Counted from the first letter of the stretch, positions 20,710 through 27,370 are shown. The stretch: 31,107 nucleotides of DNA from a virus (IMGVR_UViG_3300025816_000049:1-31107), one strand, 5' to 3'. Made by a program: numbers and translations. The notes: a model not told the origin generated them from the letters alone.

Positions 20710-21163
20710 AATATTTCTACTAGTATCAGTATTCATTGTTGCTTCATGTACAGCGAGTATATCAGTAAAAGCAGATCCAGAATTGTATCTAGAGCCCTTA
20801 GCACCTAATATATTAGATGATAAAAAAGATAAACAATTAGCTGATAAAAACTATGCTGCTCCACCTACAGAACTTCCAAGAAATCCAACTATGCAGGCAA
20901 TGAGAATTCCTTGTGATAATACGGGTTATGTGATGAATTTGTTAGAAGAATATGGTGAGAAAAAACTATTTGATGCCACAGGTTTATTGCATATGATTCC
21001 TCCAGGTCGCCCTCCACAATTTGCTCAACCATTCGCAGCTCCTGTATCTTTTTATGTAAATATGGATAATGGCAAATGGACTATGGTTGTAAGTCAAAGC
21101 GGTTATACATGTCTTATAACAAATGGCACTGATTTTATTGCTGGTGGCAAAGACGGTGGGTAA
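20699..21163 (+). CDS. lipoprotein-like exported protein, 154 aa
   Basis: MFNKIFLLVSVFIVASCTAS is a signal peptide with a lipobox (VASC, Cys17). The mature protein is Pro/Asp-rich at first (YLEPLAPNILDD), then has a domain with VSFYVNMDNGKWTMVVSQSG and a second Cys near the end. Not recognised. Probably anchored in the cell envelope during infection; overlaps its neighbour's coding end at both sides. Confidence 0.78.
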   Translation: MFNKIFLLVSVFIVASCTASISVKADPELYLEPLAPNILDDKKDKQLADKNYAAPPTELPRNPTMQAMRIPCDNTGYVMNLLEEYGEKKLFDATGLLHMIPPGRPPQFAQPFAAPVSFYVNMDNGKWTMVVSQSGYTCLITNGTDFIAGGKDGG

Positions 21164-21446
21164 TGGAATATGGATGCTTTATTCGCTTTTTTTGCTTGTA
21201 GAGCCAAACGAAAGATTTATTTTTGAAGGAACACACTATCAAAGTAAAGCTCAATGTGTACAAATGACAACCCAAAATATTTTAAAATTATCTCAATCAC
21301 TAGTAACAAAATTAAATAATACTTATGGCGAAAATACGTGGAAAGCATTGGAAATAGGATGTGTAGAAAAAGGTGGTGATCCTATGAATAGAGTTCCAAT
21401 AATTAATAAAAACAAAGAGAAAAAACCAGAAGGCATAATGGTATGA
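21156..21446 (+). CDS. conserved small phage protein, 96 aa
   Basis: GTG at 21156 overlaps the preceding stop; ATG 21174 is an alternative start giving 90 aa. A hydrophobic start (WMLYSLFLLVEP) is followed by ERFIFEGTHYQSKAQCVQM and WKALEIGCVEKG, with two Cys likely paired. The motif order feels familiar from marine T4-like phages; function unknown. It overlaps the next gene by 4 nt. Confidence 0.7.
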   Translation: MGNGIWMLYSLFLLVEPNERFIFEGTHYQSKAQCVQMTTQNILKLSQSLVTKLNNTYGENTWKALEIGCVEKGGDPMNRVPIINKNKEKKPEGIMV

Positions 21447-21649
21447 CTGAAGCTGAAATTGAAATTGAATTAAACCGGCAAATGTCTGATTATTTTCATG
21501 AAGAAAGAATGTTAAGATTTAGACAAAATATCAAAGACGCAGCGTTTAGAGCTAAGAGGATGGATATGAAAGTAATGCCAGTTGAAAAACAAGAAAGCTA
21601 TCATGCATACATTGCAAGAAGATACAAAGAACTAGAGGAAAACACATGA
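21443..21649 (+). CDS. small basic helical protein, 68 aa
   Basis: The ATG overlaps the preceding stop. Helical and charged (IEIELNRQMSDYFHEERMLR, FRAKRMDMKVM). Not recognised. Overlaps the next gene by 4 nt. Confidence 0.72.
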   Translation: MTEAEIEIELNRQMSDYFHEERMLRFRQNIKDAAFRAKRMDMKVMPVEKQESYHAYIARRYKELEENT

Positions 21650-21894
21650 GCGATATTTTTGACTTTGGCTTTACAGCCGTTACTGAAGATGAATTAGAAG
21701 TTTCAAAACAAGCTATGAGTTCAGCATCAGATGCTGAATCGAGTCAAACAAGACTAGACGATTTGTATAATGCAATTATTCCACTATTAAATAATTTAAA
21801 GAAAAATCCTGAAAAAGAATATATTCTTTGGCCAAATAGACTTTCCAAAGTTGAATCATTTGAAACGCATCTTACAAAAATCTATAAAGGTTAA
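21646..21894 (+). CDS. conserved marine-phage protein (MSDIFDFGFTAVTEDEL), 82 aa
   Basis: The N-terminus MSDIFDFGFTAVTEDELEV and the end NPEKEYILWPNRLSKVESF match a short protein I recall from cyanophages and other T4-like marine phages. Mostly helical, acidic. Function unknown. It is the last gene before a palindrome-terminator-promoter cassette. Confidence 0.8.
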   Translation: MSDIFDFGFTAVTEDELEVSKQAMSSASDAESSQTRLDDLYNAIIPLLNNLKKNPEKEYILWPNRLSKVESFETHLTKIYKG

Positions 21895-21895
21895 C

Positions 21896-21913
21896 TGTGA
21901 TAAATATGTTACA
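21896..21913. promoter_or_regulatory. 18-bp palindrome (operator-like), copy 3
   Basis: TGTGATAAATATGTTACA, an imperfect inverted repeat, 36 bp upstream of the -35 box at 21950. Confidence 0.6.
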
Positions 21914-21922
21914 CTTATAATT

Positions 21923-21948
21923 AAATGCATCTTCGGGTGCATTTTTTT
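21923..21948 (+). terminator. intrinsic terminator with UUCG loop
   Basis: Stem AAATGCATC/GGTGCATTT (9 bp, one G-U) closes a C(UUCG)G tetraloop and runs into seven Ts. This is a very stable textbook terminator ending the upstream operon. Confidence 0.92.
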
Positions 21949-21949
21949 G

Positions 21950-21978
21950 TTTACATTTACTCCTAAATGGTATAGATT
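21950..21978 (+). promoter_or_regulatory. early-type promoter (TTTACA variant)
   Basis: TTTACA (21950-21955) with TATAGA or TAGATT at 15 or 17 bp. It starts two bases after the terminator T run and serves the gene at 22003. Confidence 0.7.
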
Positions 21979-22002
21979 ATATCTAACAAAGGAGAATACA
22001 TT

Positions 22003-22176
22003 ATGCAAGAATATAGAGAAATCGCACAAATGCTTCGCCAGCTAATTGCTAATACACAATCATCAGAAGATCCAATTCCAGCTGGCCACATCATGGCTTT
22101 ATCAGAAGTCTTTGATGATAAGGCTGATACTATTGAATTGGATATGATTGTAGAAATGCAAAGGGATGCAGTATGA
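22003..22176 (+). CDS. small acidic protein, 57 aa
   Basis: ATG at 22003 follows AAAGGAGAATACATT. Helical and acidic (IAQMLRQLIANTQSSED, DDKADTIELDMIVEMQRD). It overlaps the metallopeptidase start (ATGA) and is co-transcribed with it. Not recognised. Confidence 0.72.
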   Translation: MQEYREIAQMLRQLIANTQSSEDPIPAGHIMALSEVFDDKADTIELDMIVEMQRDAV

Positions 22177-22811
22177 TTTATCATTCTTATCAAAAGCCAG
22201 TTGTAATTGATCTCAAAAGTAAAGGTTGGGATGATGATACTATTATGAAGTTTCTTGATTATGTAAATAAGAAAGAAACTTTGATTAAAACTGGCCGTAA
22301 GAATGGCAAATATTCTCGTGACTCAGACAAATCAAAAGTTTATAGTGCTGAGTTTAAGTACGAACGTACTTATGGTCAGGGTAAAAAGTTTCAAAATCTT
22401 GAAGAAGCTCAAAAATATTGTGACAAAGTTTTAGCTTCGAAGACTTGGAAAAAAATATCAACTGCCGGTGTAAAAAATATTGCTTTGGCTGAAATGTCTG
22501 GTAGCAGAACAGCTGGCCGTGCATGGGCTCATAATATCGATCTTAATCGTAGAAGCGGTTTAAATCAATATGTTCTTCTCCATGAGATGGCACATAGCGC
22601 AGGCAATATGCACCATGATGTACGCTTTCGTATCACTCTTCTTAAACTGGTTTCTCGTTTTATGAGTAGCGAAAATGCTGCTTATCTCAAAGCTTGCTTT
22701 AAAGAAAAGAAGTTGAAAGTTACCGAGTCATCAAATATCAAATCTCCAGAAGTCTGGAAAAAAGGATATGACCGATTAGCGGCTGCTCGTAAAGAAAGGA
22801 TGCCATCATGA
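22173..22811 (+). CDS. zinc metallopeptidase-like protein (SprT-like)
   Basis: This 212-aa protein has LLHEMAHSAGNMHHDVRFR: HExxH at residues 137-141 with a third ligand H147, like SprT/WSS1-type metallopeptidases that cut DNA-linked proteins. The N-terminal 100 residues are basic (KTGRKNGKYSRDSDKSKVY) and may bind DNA. No signal peptide. The role in infection is unknown. First of two HExxH proteins in this region. Confidence 0.82.
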   Translation: MIYHSYQKPVVIDLKSKGWDDDTIMKFLDYVNKKETLIKTGRKNGKYSRDSDKSKVYSAEFKYERTYGQGKKFQNLEEAQKYCDKVLASKTWKKISTAGVKNIALAEMSGSRTAGRAWAHNIDLNRRSGLNQYVLLHEMAHSAGNMHHDVRFRITLLKLVSRFMSSENAAYLKACFKEKKLKVTESSNIKSPEVWKKGYDRLAAARKERMPS

Positions 22812-23017
22812 AAATATGTCAGCCAGCCTTATATAATTATCACGATTTAGAATTTATTTCTAAGCTGGTGTCAAAACGGTTGGCTGATAATATTGACGAT
22901 AAGTCAATTATCAAAGAAGTAAAGAACAAAGTAGGATCAACCTACATGGAATATGTAATGAAACAAATTGAGGTACAAAAATGTTCGAACAACCAATTCT
23001 TGAAGGCATCTTCCTAG
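22808..23017 (+). CDS. small hypothetical protein, 69 aa
   Basis: The ATG overlaps the preceding TGA. Helical (LEFISKLVSKRLADNIDD, IIKEVKNKVGSTYMEYVM). Not recognised. Its end overlaps the mini-ORF at 22981 in another frame. Confidence 0.65.
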   Translation: MKICQPALYNYHDLEFISKLVSKRLADNIDDKSIIKEVKNKVGSTYMEYVMKQIEVQKCSNNQFLKASS

Positions 23018-23046
23018 CATGTCTTCTTATATCAATGTTAACATAG
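22981..23046 (+). CDS. possible 21-aa membrane peptide
   Basis: ATG at 22981 follows GAGGTACAAA. The product FEQPILEGIFLACLLISMLT is one short hydrophobic segment. It overlaps the 3' end of the 69-aa gene by 37 nt. The good ribosome-binding site is the main support. Confidence 0.35.
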   Translation: MFEQPILEGIFLACLLISMLT

Positions 23047-23056
23047 GAGAAATATA

Positions 23057-23263
23057 ATGGCATACGATAAACGTCATGGTGGGCCATATGATAGAGGATC
23101 AGCGGATAGCTGGTATCGCCGTAATCCAGAACCGCACTATTGGACTGGTGGATCTTATCACGGTATTCATATTACTGAAGATCGAATGACAAAAGAAGAA
23201 ATAAAAGCTTATTGGGCTGGATTTGATGAAAATGAAGCTTCGGGTTGTCATAAAGAGTGGTAA
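23057..23263 (+). CDS. conserved small phage protein (MAYDKRHGGPYDRGSAD), 68 aa
   Basis: ATG at 23057 follows AGGAGAAATATA. The sequence MAYDKRHGGPYDRGSADSW, a His/Tyr-rich middle and the end MTKEEIKAYWAGFDENEASG resemble a family I recall from many phages; function unknown. Ends just before the second cassette. Confidence 0.8.
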   Translation: MAYDKRHGGPYDRGSADSWYRRNPEPHYWTGGSYHGIHITEDRMTKEEIKAYWAGFDENEASGCHKEW

Positions 23264-23269
23264 TACTAT

Positions 23270-23287
23270 TGTGACAAATATGTTACA
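23270..23287. promoter_or_regulatory. 18-bp palindrome (operator-like), copy 4
   Basis: TGTGACAAATATGTTACA, 36 bp upstream of the -35 box at 23324. Confidence 0.62.
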
Positions 23288-23296
23288 CCTATAATT

Positions 23297-23322
23297 AAAT
23301 GCATCTTCGGGTGCATTTTTTT
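23297..23322 (+). terminator. intrinsic terminator with UUCG loop
   Basis: Identical to the terminator at 21923-21948: 9-bp stem, C(UUCG)G loop, T run. Confidence 0.92.
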
Positions 23323-23323
23323 G

Positions 23324-23352
23324 TTTACAATTAGCTCAAAATAGTATAGACT
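23324..23352 (+). promoter_or_regulatory. early-type promoter (TTTACA variant)
   Basis: TTTACA (23324-23329), then TATAGA at 15 bp or TAGACT at 17 bp. Serves the gene at 23376. Confidence 0.68.
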
Positions 23353-23375
23353 ATATTTAACAAAGGAGAAACTAA

Positions 23376-23567
23376 ATGAAATCTTTTACTTTTCAACCTA
23401 ACCCAACCTTTCAATTTTCACTTCTTCCGATCTTTACTGAAGGATTAGGAATCGACTACACAATTAATTCCGATAAAACTGTTACTTTCTCTTCAAATGA
23501 TGAGGATGCTCTTGAAGAATGCTGGGAACAACTATACGACGATCCCTTTGACCTCATGGCGGTATAA
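23376..23567 (+). CDS. small hypothetical protein, 63 aa
   Basis: ATG at 23376 follows AAAGGAGAAACTAA. Beta-like start (MKSFTFQPNPTFQFSLLPIF) and an acidic helix at the end (NDEDALEECWEQLYDDP). Not recognised. Separated by 4 nt from the next gene. Confidence 0.72.
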   Translation: MKSFTFQPNPTFQFSLLPIFTEGLGIDYTINSDKTVTFSSNDEDALEECWEQLYDDPFDLMAV

Positions 23568-23571
23568 TAAT

Positions 23572-23967
23572 ATGATTCTTGATACAATCAATCTTCCAAA
23601 AAAGATTAAACCAGAAATGCTTGACTCAATTGTTAATCATGCAAACGAGGTTCTTGATCTTTCAGATCTCGATGAGCTAGTAATTCGTTTTAAAGCACAG
23701 AATGATGCTTGTGGTTACTTCGATGGATTTGATGATGACTCTACCGCTGGTATTGAAGTTAACACAAAAAATACTATCGATGAGATTGTTACTACAATAT
23801 TTCATGAGCTTGTACATGTACAGCAAGTTCTTCACGGAGTCTTTGATGACTTTGAAAAAACTTGGAATGGAGAGTCATTCGGACATCTCGATTACAATGA
23901 TCGTCCATGGGAGATAGATGCATTTAAAAAAGAAAAAGAGCTTTTTTCTTCCTGGAACCGCATTTAA
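23572..23967 (+). CDS. HExxH metallopeptidase-like protein, 131 aa
   Basis: FHELVHVQQVLHG gives HExxH at residues 78-82, and RPWEIDAF supplies a later Glu (E114), a gluzincin-like arrangement. The fold-length is minimal, about 130 aa. No signal peptide. Start ATG 23572 follows the previous stop closely. The C-terminal codons RI-stop form the upstream element of the promoter at 23971. Target unknown. Confidence 0.8.
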   Translation: MILDTINLPKKIKPEMLDSIVNHANEVLDLSDLDELVIRFKAQNDACGYFDGFDDDSTAGIEVNTKNTIDEIVTTIFHELVHVQQVLHGVFDDFEKTWNGESFGHLDYNDRPWEIDAFKKEKELFSSWNRI

Positions 23968-23970
23968 CTG

Positions 23971-23999
23971 TGTACATTACCTTAAAACTGTGGTAGTAT
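23971..23999 (+). promoter_or_regulatory. early-type promoter (TGTACA family)
   Basis: TGTACA (23971-23976), 17-bp spacer with TTAAAACTGTGG, TAGTAT (23994-23999). One of the best matches to the family. Confidence 0.82.
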
Positions 24000-24024
24000 G
24001 ATCTTAAATCAAATGGAGAGTATC

Positions 24025-24315
24025 ATGATTGCAACAAATATGGCAGACCGTCTTGCATTGATTGCGGCAATTGCTGAAAAGCAAAAAAACGAAAAGGCTC
24101 GTAAAGAGCGGTTGTCAACTATTCGCAAAAACACTGCAAAAGTTCGTATCGTTGCTCGTAAAAAGCGTACAGCTGAAGATAAAAAGCTTTCGGATTTTAC
24201 TGGCGGTCAGGAAAATATCAATCACTATACCGATGCATCTAAGTATGCTAAAACACACTATGGCGAGACACTCCACGAAACAACTCGTCATGATACAGAT
24301 TGGGGAGACTACTAA
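24025..24315 (+). CDS. small basic protein, 96 aa
   Basis: ATG at 24025, after ATGGAGAGTATC, is preferred over ATG 23998, which lies at the promoter -10 box. Very Lys/Arg-rich helix in the first 60 residues (EKQKNEKARKERLSTIRKN), then a polar end. Possibly nucleic-acid binding. Not recognised. Its last base overlaps the next ATG. Confidence 0.7.
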   Translation: MIATNMADRLALIAAIAEKQKNEKARKERLSTIRKNTAKVRIVARKKRTAEDKKLSDFTGGQENINHYTDASKYAKTHYGETLHETTRHDTDWGDY

Positions 24316-24491
24316 TGATTAATCCATTATGGATCGCATTCACTCTATTTTTCGGTGGGCTTGGTATTTGTCTTATAATACTAGACTCGCTTTCAGGATA
24401 CCTAATGTGCTTCGGTGTATTGGGTTGGTTGTTTGTAGCAAACAATACAGGTCAATTGTTTATTGAAGAAGATGATGAAGAGGATTACTAG
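24315..24491 (+). CDS. small two-span membrane protein, 58 aa
   Basis: ATG at 24315 overlaps the preceding TAA (TAATG). Two hydrophobic segments (IAFTLFFGGLGICLIILDSL, YLMCFGVLGWLFVAN) and an acidic tail EEDDEEDY. Not recognised. Confidence 0.7.
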   Translation: MINPLWIAFTLFFGGLGICLIILDSLSGYLMCFGVLGWLFVANNTGQLFIEEDDEEDY

Positions 24492-24493
24492 TA

Positions 24494-24619
24494 ATGTATG
24501 AATTGTTAGAAAGCCTTGCTTTTGGTTTCCTTGTAAGTGTACTTATAGGAATTATGCTGATGCAAGCGGCCGCTTTAGTATGGATGTTCTGGGATATGTT
24601 TATACGTAAGGATATGTAA
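24494..24619 (+). CDS. single-span membrane peptide, 41 aa
   Basis: ATG at 24494 is two bases after the previous stop. Residues 8-34 are one long hydrophobic segment with several Met and Trp, then FIRKDM. The stop overlaps the next ATG. Function unknown. Confidence 0.6.
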   Translation: MYELLESLAFGFLVSVLIGIMLMQAAALVWMFWDMFIRKDM

Positions 24620-25170
24620 TGGAAAATTATGTAATGTTAGATAAAGCGATTTCATTTGCAAAACGTGCACATGCTAATCAAACCCGTAAGTATACAGGCG
24701 AAGAATATTTTTCGCACTGTCTTGCAGTTTCGGATATGATCGAAGAGCATCTTGATGAAAATCCACACTATACTGATCCTCATGGTCCAAACCCCGTTAG
24801 TGTTACTGTGGCAATGGCTGTGGCGCTTCTTCATGATGTTGTTGAAGATACATCATTTGATCATATGGACATCAGAGAGCGGTTTCCAGATGAAGTTGCA
24901 AAAGGTGTATGGTTTTTAACTAACACTGAATTGTTTGTTGGCAATCGTGCACTTCGAAAAGAACTTGATCGTGATCGTTTAGCAAAAGCTCCAGGCTGGG
25001 TAAAACTAATCAAGAAGTTTGATATTGAGCACAATCGTGAAAGTATCAAAAAGCATGATCCAAAGTTCTATAGAATATTCAAGCAAGAAACTGATGAATT
25101 GCTTGAAGCTATGGGTATGCACGACGACGAATACTATAATGGTCCAGCTGATATTCAGCTGGCATTTTAA
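24619..25170 (+). CDS. HD-domain alarmone-hydrolase-like protein (MESH1/SpoT type)
   Basis: This 183-aa protein shows H18...QTRKYTGEEYFSH (H33) and LLHDVVEDT (H72, D73, E76, D77), the metal and substrate pattern of (p)ppGpp hydrolases, followed by KLIKKFDIEHN, which resembles the family's KxxDxxxN. Size matches free-standing MESH1/small alarmone hydrolases. It may remove host alarmone to keep synthesis running, but related HD proteins have other substrates. Start overlaps the preceding TAA. Confidence 0.8.
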   Translation: MENYVMLDKAISFAKRAHANQTRKYTGEEYFSHCLAVSDMIEEHLDENPHYTDPHGPNPVSVTVAMAVALLHDVVEDTSFDHMDIRERFPDEVAKGVWFLTNTELFVGNRALRKELDRDRLAKAPGWVKLIKKFDIEHNRESIKKHDPKFYRIFKQETDELLEAMGMHDDEYYNGPADIQLAF

Positions 25171-25182
25171 AGGAGGACAGTA

Positions 25183-25557
25183 GTGGTATCAGAAATTCAA
25201 ACGCACGGTTTTGAAAAGGAGGAAAATGAACATGATGTTGTGGACAAGGTTTATTTAGATATTAATCCTCGTCCACAGCAATCTGAAGTTGTTCAATCAC
25301 TTAAAAATCAAGCAGGTGAAGAATGGAAGGCCAGATGCACTGAGCATTATGCTTGGAAAGCGGCTGAATATATTATTGAGCTTGAAAATGCTTTGGAAAA
25401 AGAAAAAGAAATACAAGATCATATGTGGAAATCTATAAGTCGTATTGAACAGCAAAGAGATGAAGCAGACAATACTAATAAATTCTTAAGAAAACTTATT
25501 AACAAGTATCATTTAGAAAATGATGCATTTACCGGAAAGGGTAATATTAATGACTGA
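25183..25557 (+). CDS. coiled-coil hypothetical protein, 124 aa
   Basis: GTG at 25183 follows AAAGGAGGACAGTA, a near-perfect ribosome-binding site. The N-terminal 50 residues are polar; from about 60 the protein is long helix (AAEYIIELENALEKEKEIQD, ISRIEQQRDEADNTNKFL). Not recognised. Overlaps the next gene by 8 nt. Confidence 0.75.
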   Translation: MVSEIQTHGFEKEENEHDVVDKVYLDINPRPQQSEVVQSLKNQAGEEWKARCTEHYAWKAAEYIIELENALEKEKEIQDHMWKSISRIEQQRDEADNTNKFLRKLINKYHLENDAFTGKGNIND

Positions 25558-25834
25558 AGATCGTGATAACTATATGAGTATGCTTACATCAGGCGTATGT
25601 GAAGTAACCTTTACAAAAGTAAATGGCGATAAGCGAGTTATGACTTGCACTTTGCTAGAAGGTATGATTCCATCTGCTGAAAAAGATGAACCTATTACTC
25701 AAAAGAAAGTTCGTGCTGTAAATCCTGAAGTCATTCCATGCTGGGATACAAAGGCAGAAGGCTGGCGTTCTTTTCGTGTTGATAGCGTGCAGGAATGTAA
25801 ATATGTTTATCGCCCAAAAGTTTATTATGTATAG
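25550..25834 (+). CDS. SH3-like conserved phage protein (DUF2693-like), 94 aa
   Basis: ATG at 25550 is inside the preceding gene's end. The sequence LTSGVCEVTFTKVNGDKRVM, then CWDTKAEGWRSFRVDSVQ, resembles a small beta-rich family I know from T4-like phages as DUF2693. Function unknown. It ends before the promoter at 25848. Confidence 0.75.
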   Translation: MTEDRDNYMSMLTSGVCEVTFTKVNGDKRVMTCTLLEGMIPSAEKDEPITQKKVRAVNPEVIPCWDTKAEGWRSFRVDSVQECKYVYRPKVYYV

Positions 25835-25847
25835 CCGCATTTAACTA

Positions 25848-25876
25848 TGTACATTACATTAAAACTGTGATATATT
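25848..25876 (+). promoter_or_regulatory. early-type promoter (TGTACA family)
   Basis: TGTACA (25848-25853), 17-bp spacer with TTAAAACTGTGA, TATATT (25871-25876), preceded by CGCATTTAACTA. Confidence 0.8.
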
Positions 25877-25917
25877 ACTAGAGTAGGAAGAATCACTTAT
25901 CACTGAGAGGACAAAAA

Positions 25918-26118
25918 ATGACTATATCTATATGGGGTGATGATAACATCGACGAGTGGTTGACACAAGTAGAGATAGCATTAGACGAGTGGGATCAGAG
26001 CGAAGTTTGTAAGAATTGTGATGGTTCTGGTGTTGTCGAGATTTCAAAAATAGAATGTGAATTTTGTTTTGGAACTGGTTATGAAGAAAAAGATAAAGCA
26101 TTAAACGAAAAAACATAA
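25918..26118 (+). CDS. DnaJ-type zinc-finger mini-protein, 66 aa
   Basis: ATG at 25918 follows GAGAGGACAAAAA. Two CxxCxGxG units (CKNCDGSG, CEFCFGTG) form the DnaJ central zinc-finger pattern, without J domain or substrate-binding domain. It could recognise unfolded protein or simply be a zinc ribbon; no more can be said. First gene of a transcript that continues into two tRNAs. Confidence 0.82.
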   Translation: MTISIWGDDNIDEWLTQVEIALDEWDQSEVCKNCDGSGVVEISKIECEFCFGTGYEEKDKALNEKT

Positions 26119-26149
26119 AAAGAGATTTATTGCTTGACATAGAAGTTTT

Positions 26150-26224
26150 TGGAACGTAGCATAATGGTAATGCCCCTGTTTTTGGTACAGGTGATTGTAG
26201 GTTCGAGTCCTACCGTTCCAGCCA
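26150..26224 (+). tRNA. tRNA-Gln (anticodon UUG)
   Basis: A 75-nt cloverleaf with encoded CCA. Acceptor TGGAACG/CGTTCCA, anticodon stem CCTGT/ACAGG, anticodon TTG at 26182-26184, T stem GTAGG/CCTAC. It reads CAA, a preferred codon here. Confidence 0.95.
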
Positions 26225-26233
26225 AAGACGTGT

Positions 26234-26318
26234 GCGGATGTGGTGAAATTGGTAGACACGCTAGATTTAGGTTCTAGTGCTTCACGGCGTGAGAGTTCAA
26301 GTCTCTCCATCCGCACCA
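26234..26318 (+). tRNA. tRNA-Leu (anticodon UAG)
   Basis: An 85-nt class II tRNA with encoded CCA and a normal-length variable arm. Acceptor GCGGATG/CATCCGC, anticodon stem CTAGA/TCTAG, anticodon TAG at 26268-26270. It shows what a normal class II tRNA of this phage looks like, in contrast to 17520-17628. Confidence 0.95.
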
Positions 26319-26336
26319 AATAAAAAGGAGTATACA

Positions 26337-26669
26337 ATGTCTATGCACATGATTCAAGGCGTTCAAGTACATGGAAAATCAAAAATCAAAAAGAAGCCTG
26401 GTTGGAAAGCAAGAGAAGCTGAACATCAGGCTTTTCTTGATCGTATGGGTGTGAAAGGTACTAAACAAGACTATCGTCATGAGCGTCACGTATTCAGTAC
26501 AAACCGCTCGATGCTTTCTAATAAGATAGAAAATGGTACACTAAAAGAAACGAATAAATACACAGGTGATGAGATTGCTGGTATTGTAGTAACGCATAAA
26601 AGTAATCTTATGCCAATTCGTAAAGATAACAAAAATGCAGCAATTGATGCTGCTAATATGAGACGATAA
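26337..26669 (+). CDS. basic hypothetical protein, 110 aa
   Basis: AAAGGAGTATACA precedes ATG 26337. Strongly basic start (VHGKSKIKKKPGWKAREAEH), then a mixed domain with several His and Lys. Possibly nucleic-acid binding. Not recognised. Separated by one base from the next gene. Confidence 0.75.
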   Translation: MSMHMIQGVQVHGKSKIKKKPGWKAREAEHQAFLDRMGVKGTKQDYRHERHVFSTNRSMLSNKIENGTLKETNKYTGDEIAGIVVTHKSNLMPIRKDNKNAAIDAANMRR

Positions 26670-26670
26670 T

Positions 26671-26952
26671 ATGGCAAACTTTGATAATCGCTTTGAAGAA
26701 ATTATAATAGACAACGTAAATATGACAGTGCCATTCTATATCATGGCATCATATGCATATTATGAAGAGGACGATCCTATATTGTCAGATGCTTTTTTTG
26801 ACAAGTTAGCCAATAAAATTCTAAAAGAATGGGATAATATAACACATTATCATAAGCATCTTTTAAGTAAAGAATTATTAGAGGCTGGCAGTTTTCTTGG
26901 CGAATATCCTAGTATTGTGAAAGGTGCATTAAAAAATATAAAAGGAAAGTAA
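26671..26952 (+). CDS. conserved phage protein resembling NAD-ligase Ia domain, 93 aa
   Basis: The pattern PFYIMASYAYYEEDDPILSDAFFDKLANKIL recalls domain Ia of bacterial NAD-dependent DNA ligases, which binds NMN, and the end EAGSFLGEYPSIVKGALK recalls a family in marine T4-like phages. No adenylation domain is present, so it is not a ligase alone. Function unknown. Confidence 0.78.
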   Translation: MANFDNRFEEIIIDNVNMTVPFYIMASYAYYEEDDPILSDAFFDKLANKILKEWDNITHYHKHLLSKELLEAGSFLGEYPSIVKGALKNIKGK

Positions 26953-27072
26953 ATGATTCAGTCAGATAAAGATTTTATAATTAAATCTGTTGAAAAGCTT
27001 TTAGAAGTTCCAATTTGCACTCTTACTAATGCTGAAATATCTAAGTTAAAAATATTAATACGAAAGATCTAA
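26953..27072 (+). CDS. small helical protein, 39 aa
   Basis: ATG at 26953 directly follows the previous stop with AAAGGAAAGTAA as ribosome-binding site. Amphipathic helix and basic end (LKILIRKI). The next ATG follows its stop directly. Not recognised. Confidence 0.6.
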   Translation: MIQSDKDFIIKSVEKLLEVPICTLTNAEISKLKILIRKI

Positions 27073-27300
27073 ATGATTACTATAGAACATGAATTCGATC
27101 ATAGCATTATTACTATCTTAGATAATAAAGGCGGGGCTGATGATGTTGAAATAATAGTAGACGAAGAATATTGTTATATTAGACAATACGATGAACACGA
27201 AGATTTTAATATTGTGGTAATTACACCATATATGTTAAAAGAACTCGTCGCAGCATATGATATGGCTGAAGGCTCATACGTTACTAACGGAAAAAATTAA
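27073..27300 (+). CDS. small acidic conserved protein, 75 aa
   Basis: ATG at 27073 directly follows the previous stop. Beta-rich and acidic (FDHSIITILDNKGGADDVEI, YCYIRQYDEHEDF). I recall similar small acidic proteins in marine phages, function unknown. It ends 18 bp before the promoter at 27319. Confidence 0.75.
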   Translation: MITIEHEFDHSIITILDNKGGADDVEIIVDEEYCYIRQYDEHEDFNIVVITPYMLKELVAAYDMAEGSYVTNGKN

Positions 27301-27318
27301 ACAAAACGCATTTAAAGG

Positions 27319-27347
27319 TGTACATTACTTTTAAACTGTGATAGTAT
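27319..27347 (+). promoter_or_regulatory. early-type promoter (TGTACA family)
   Basis: TGTACA (27319-27324), 17-bp spacer with TTTAAACTGTGA, TAGTAT (27342-27347), preceded by CGCATTTAAAGG. Confidence 0.8.
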
Positions 27348-27370
27348 TGTCTTATGCTAAGGAGATATCA

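Larger units (their letters stand above)
21896..21996 (+). repeat. 101-bp regulatory cassette, copy A
   Basis: Aligned without gaps to 23270-23370 with 10 mismatches by eye. It holds palindrome, intrinsic terminator, promoter and ribosome-binding site (AAAGGAG) in order. A near-identical non-coding pair suggests recent duplication or transfer as a unit. Confidence 0.85.
23270..23370 (+). repeat. 101-bp regulatory cassette, copy B
   Basis: Partner of 21896-21996, 1374 bp away, about 90% identical without gaps. Most mismatches are in the promoter spacer; the terminator is identical. Confidence 0.85.

Noticed and set aside
26134-26139. TTGACA -35-like box before tRNA-Gln
   Set aside because: A 17-bp spacer would put the -10 box inside the tRNA, so it cannot start the mature tRNA transcript; the promoter at 25848 covers the operon.
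26101-26337. Minus-strand ORF of 78 codons across the tRNA-Gln/tRNA-Leu pair
   Set aside because: It is the complement of two clear tRNAs; the MERLELSRREALEP-type product is a well-known spurious translation of antisense tRNA-Leu.
26671-26952. Calling the 93-aa protein a DNA ligase
   Set aside because: Only a domain Ia-like segment is present; there is no KxDG nucleotidyl-transfer motif.
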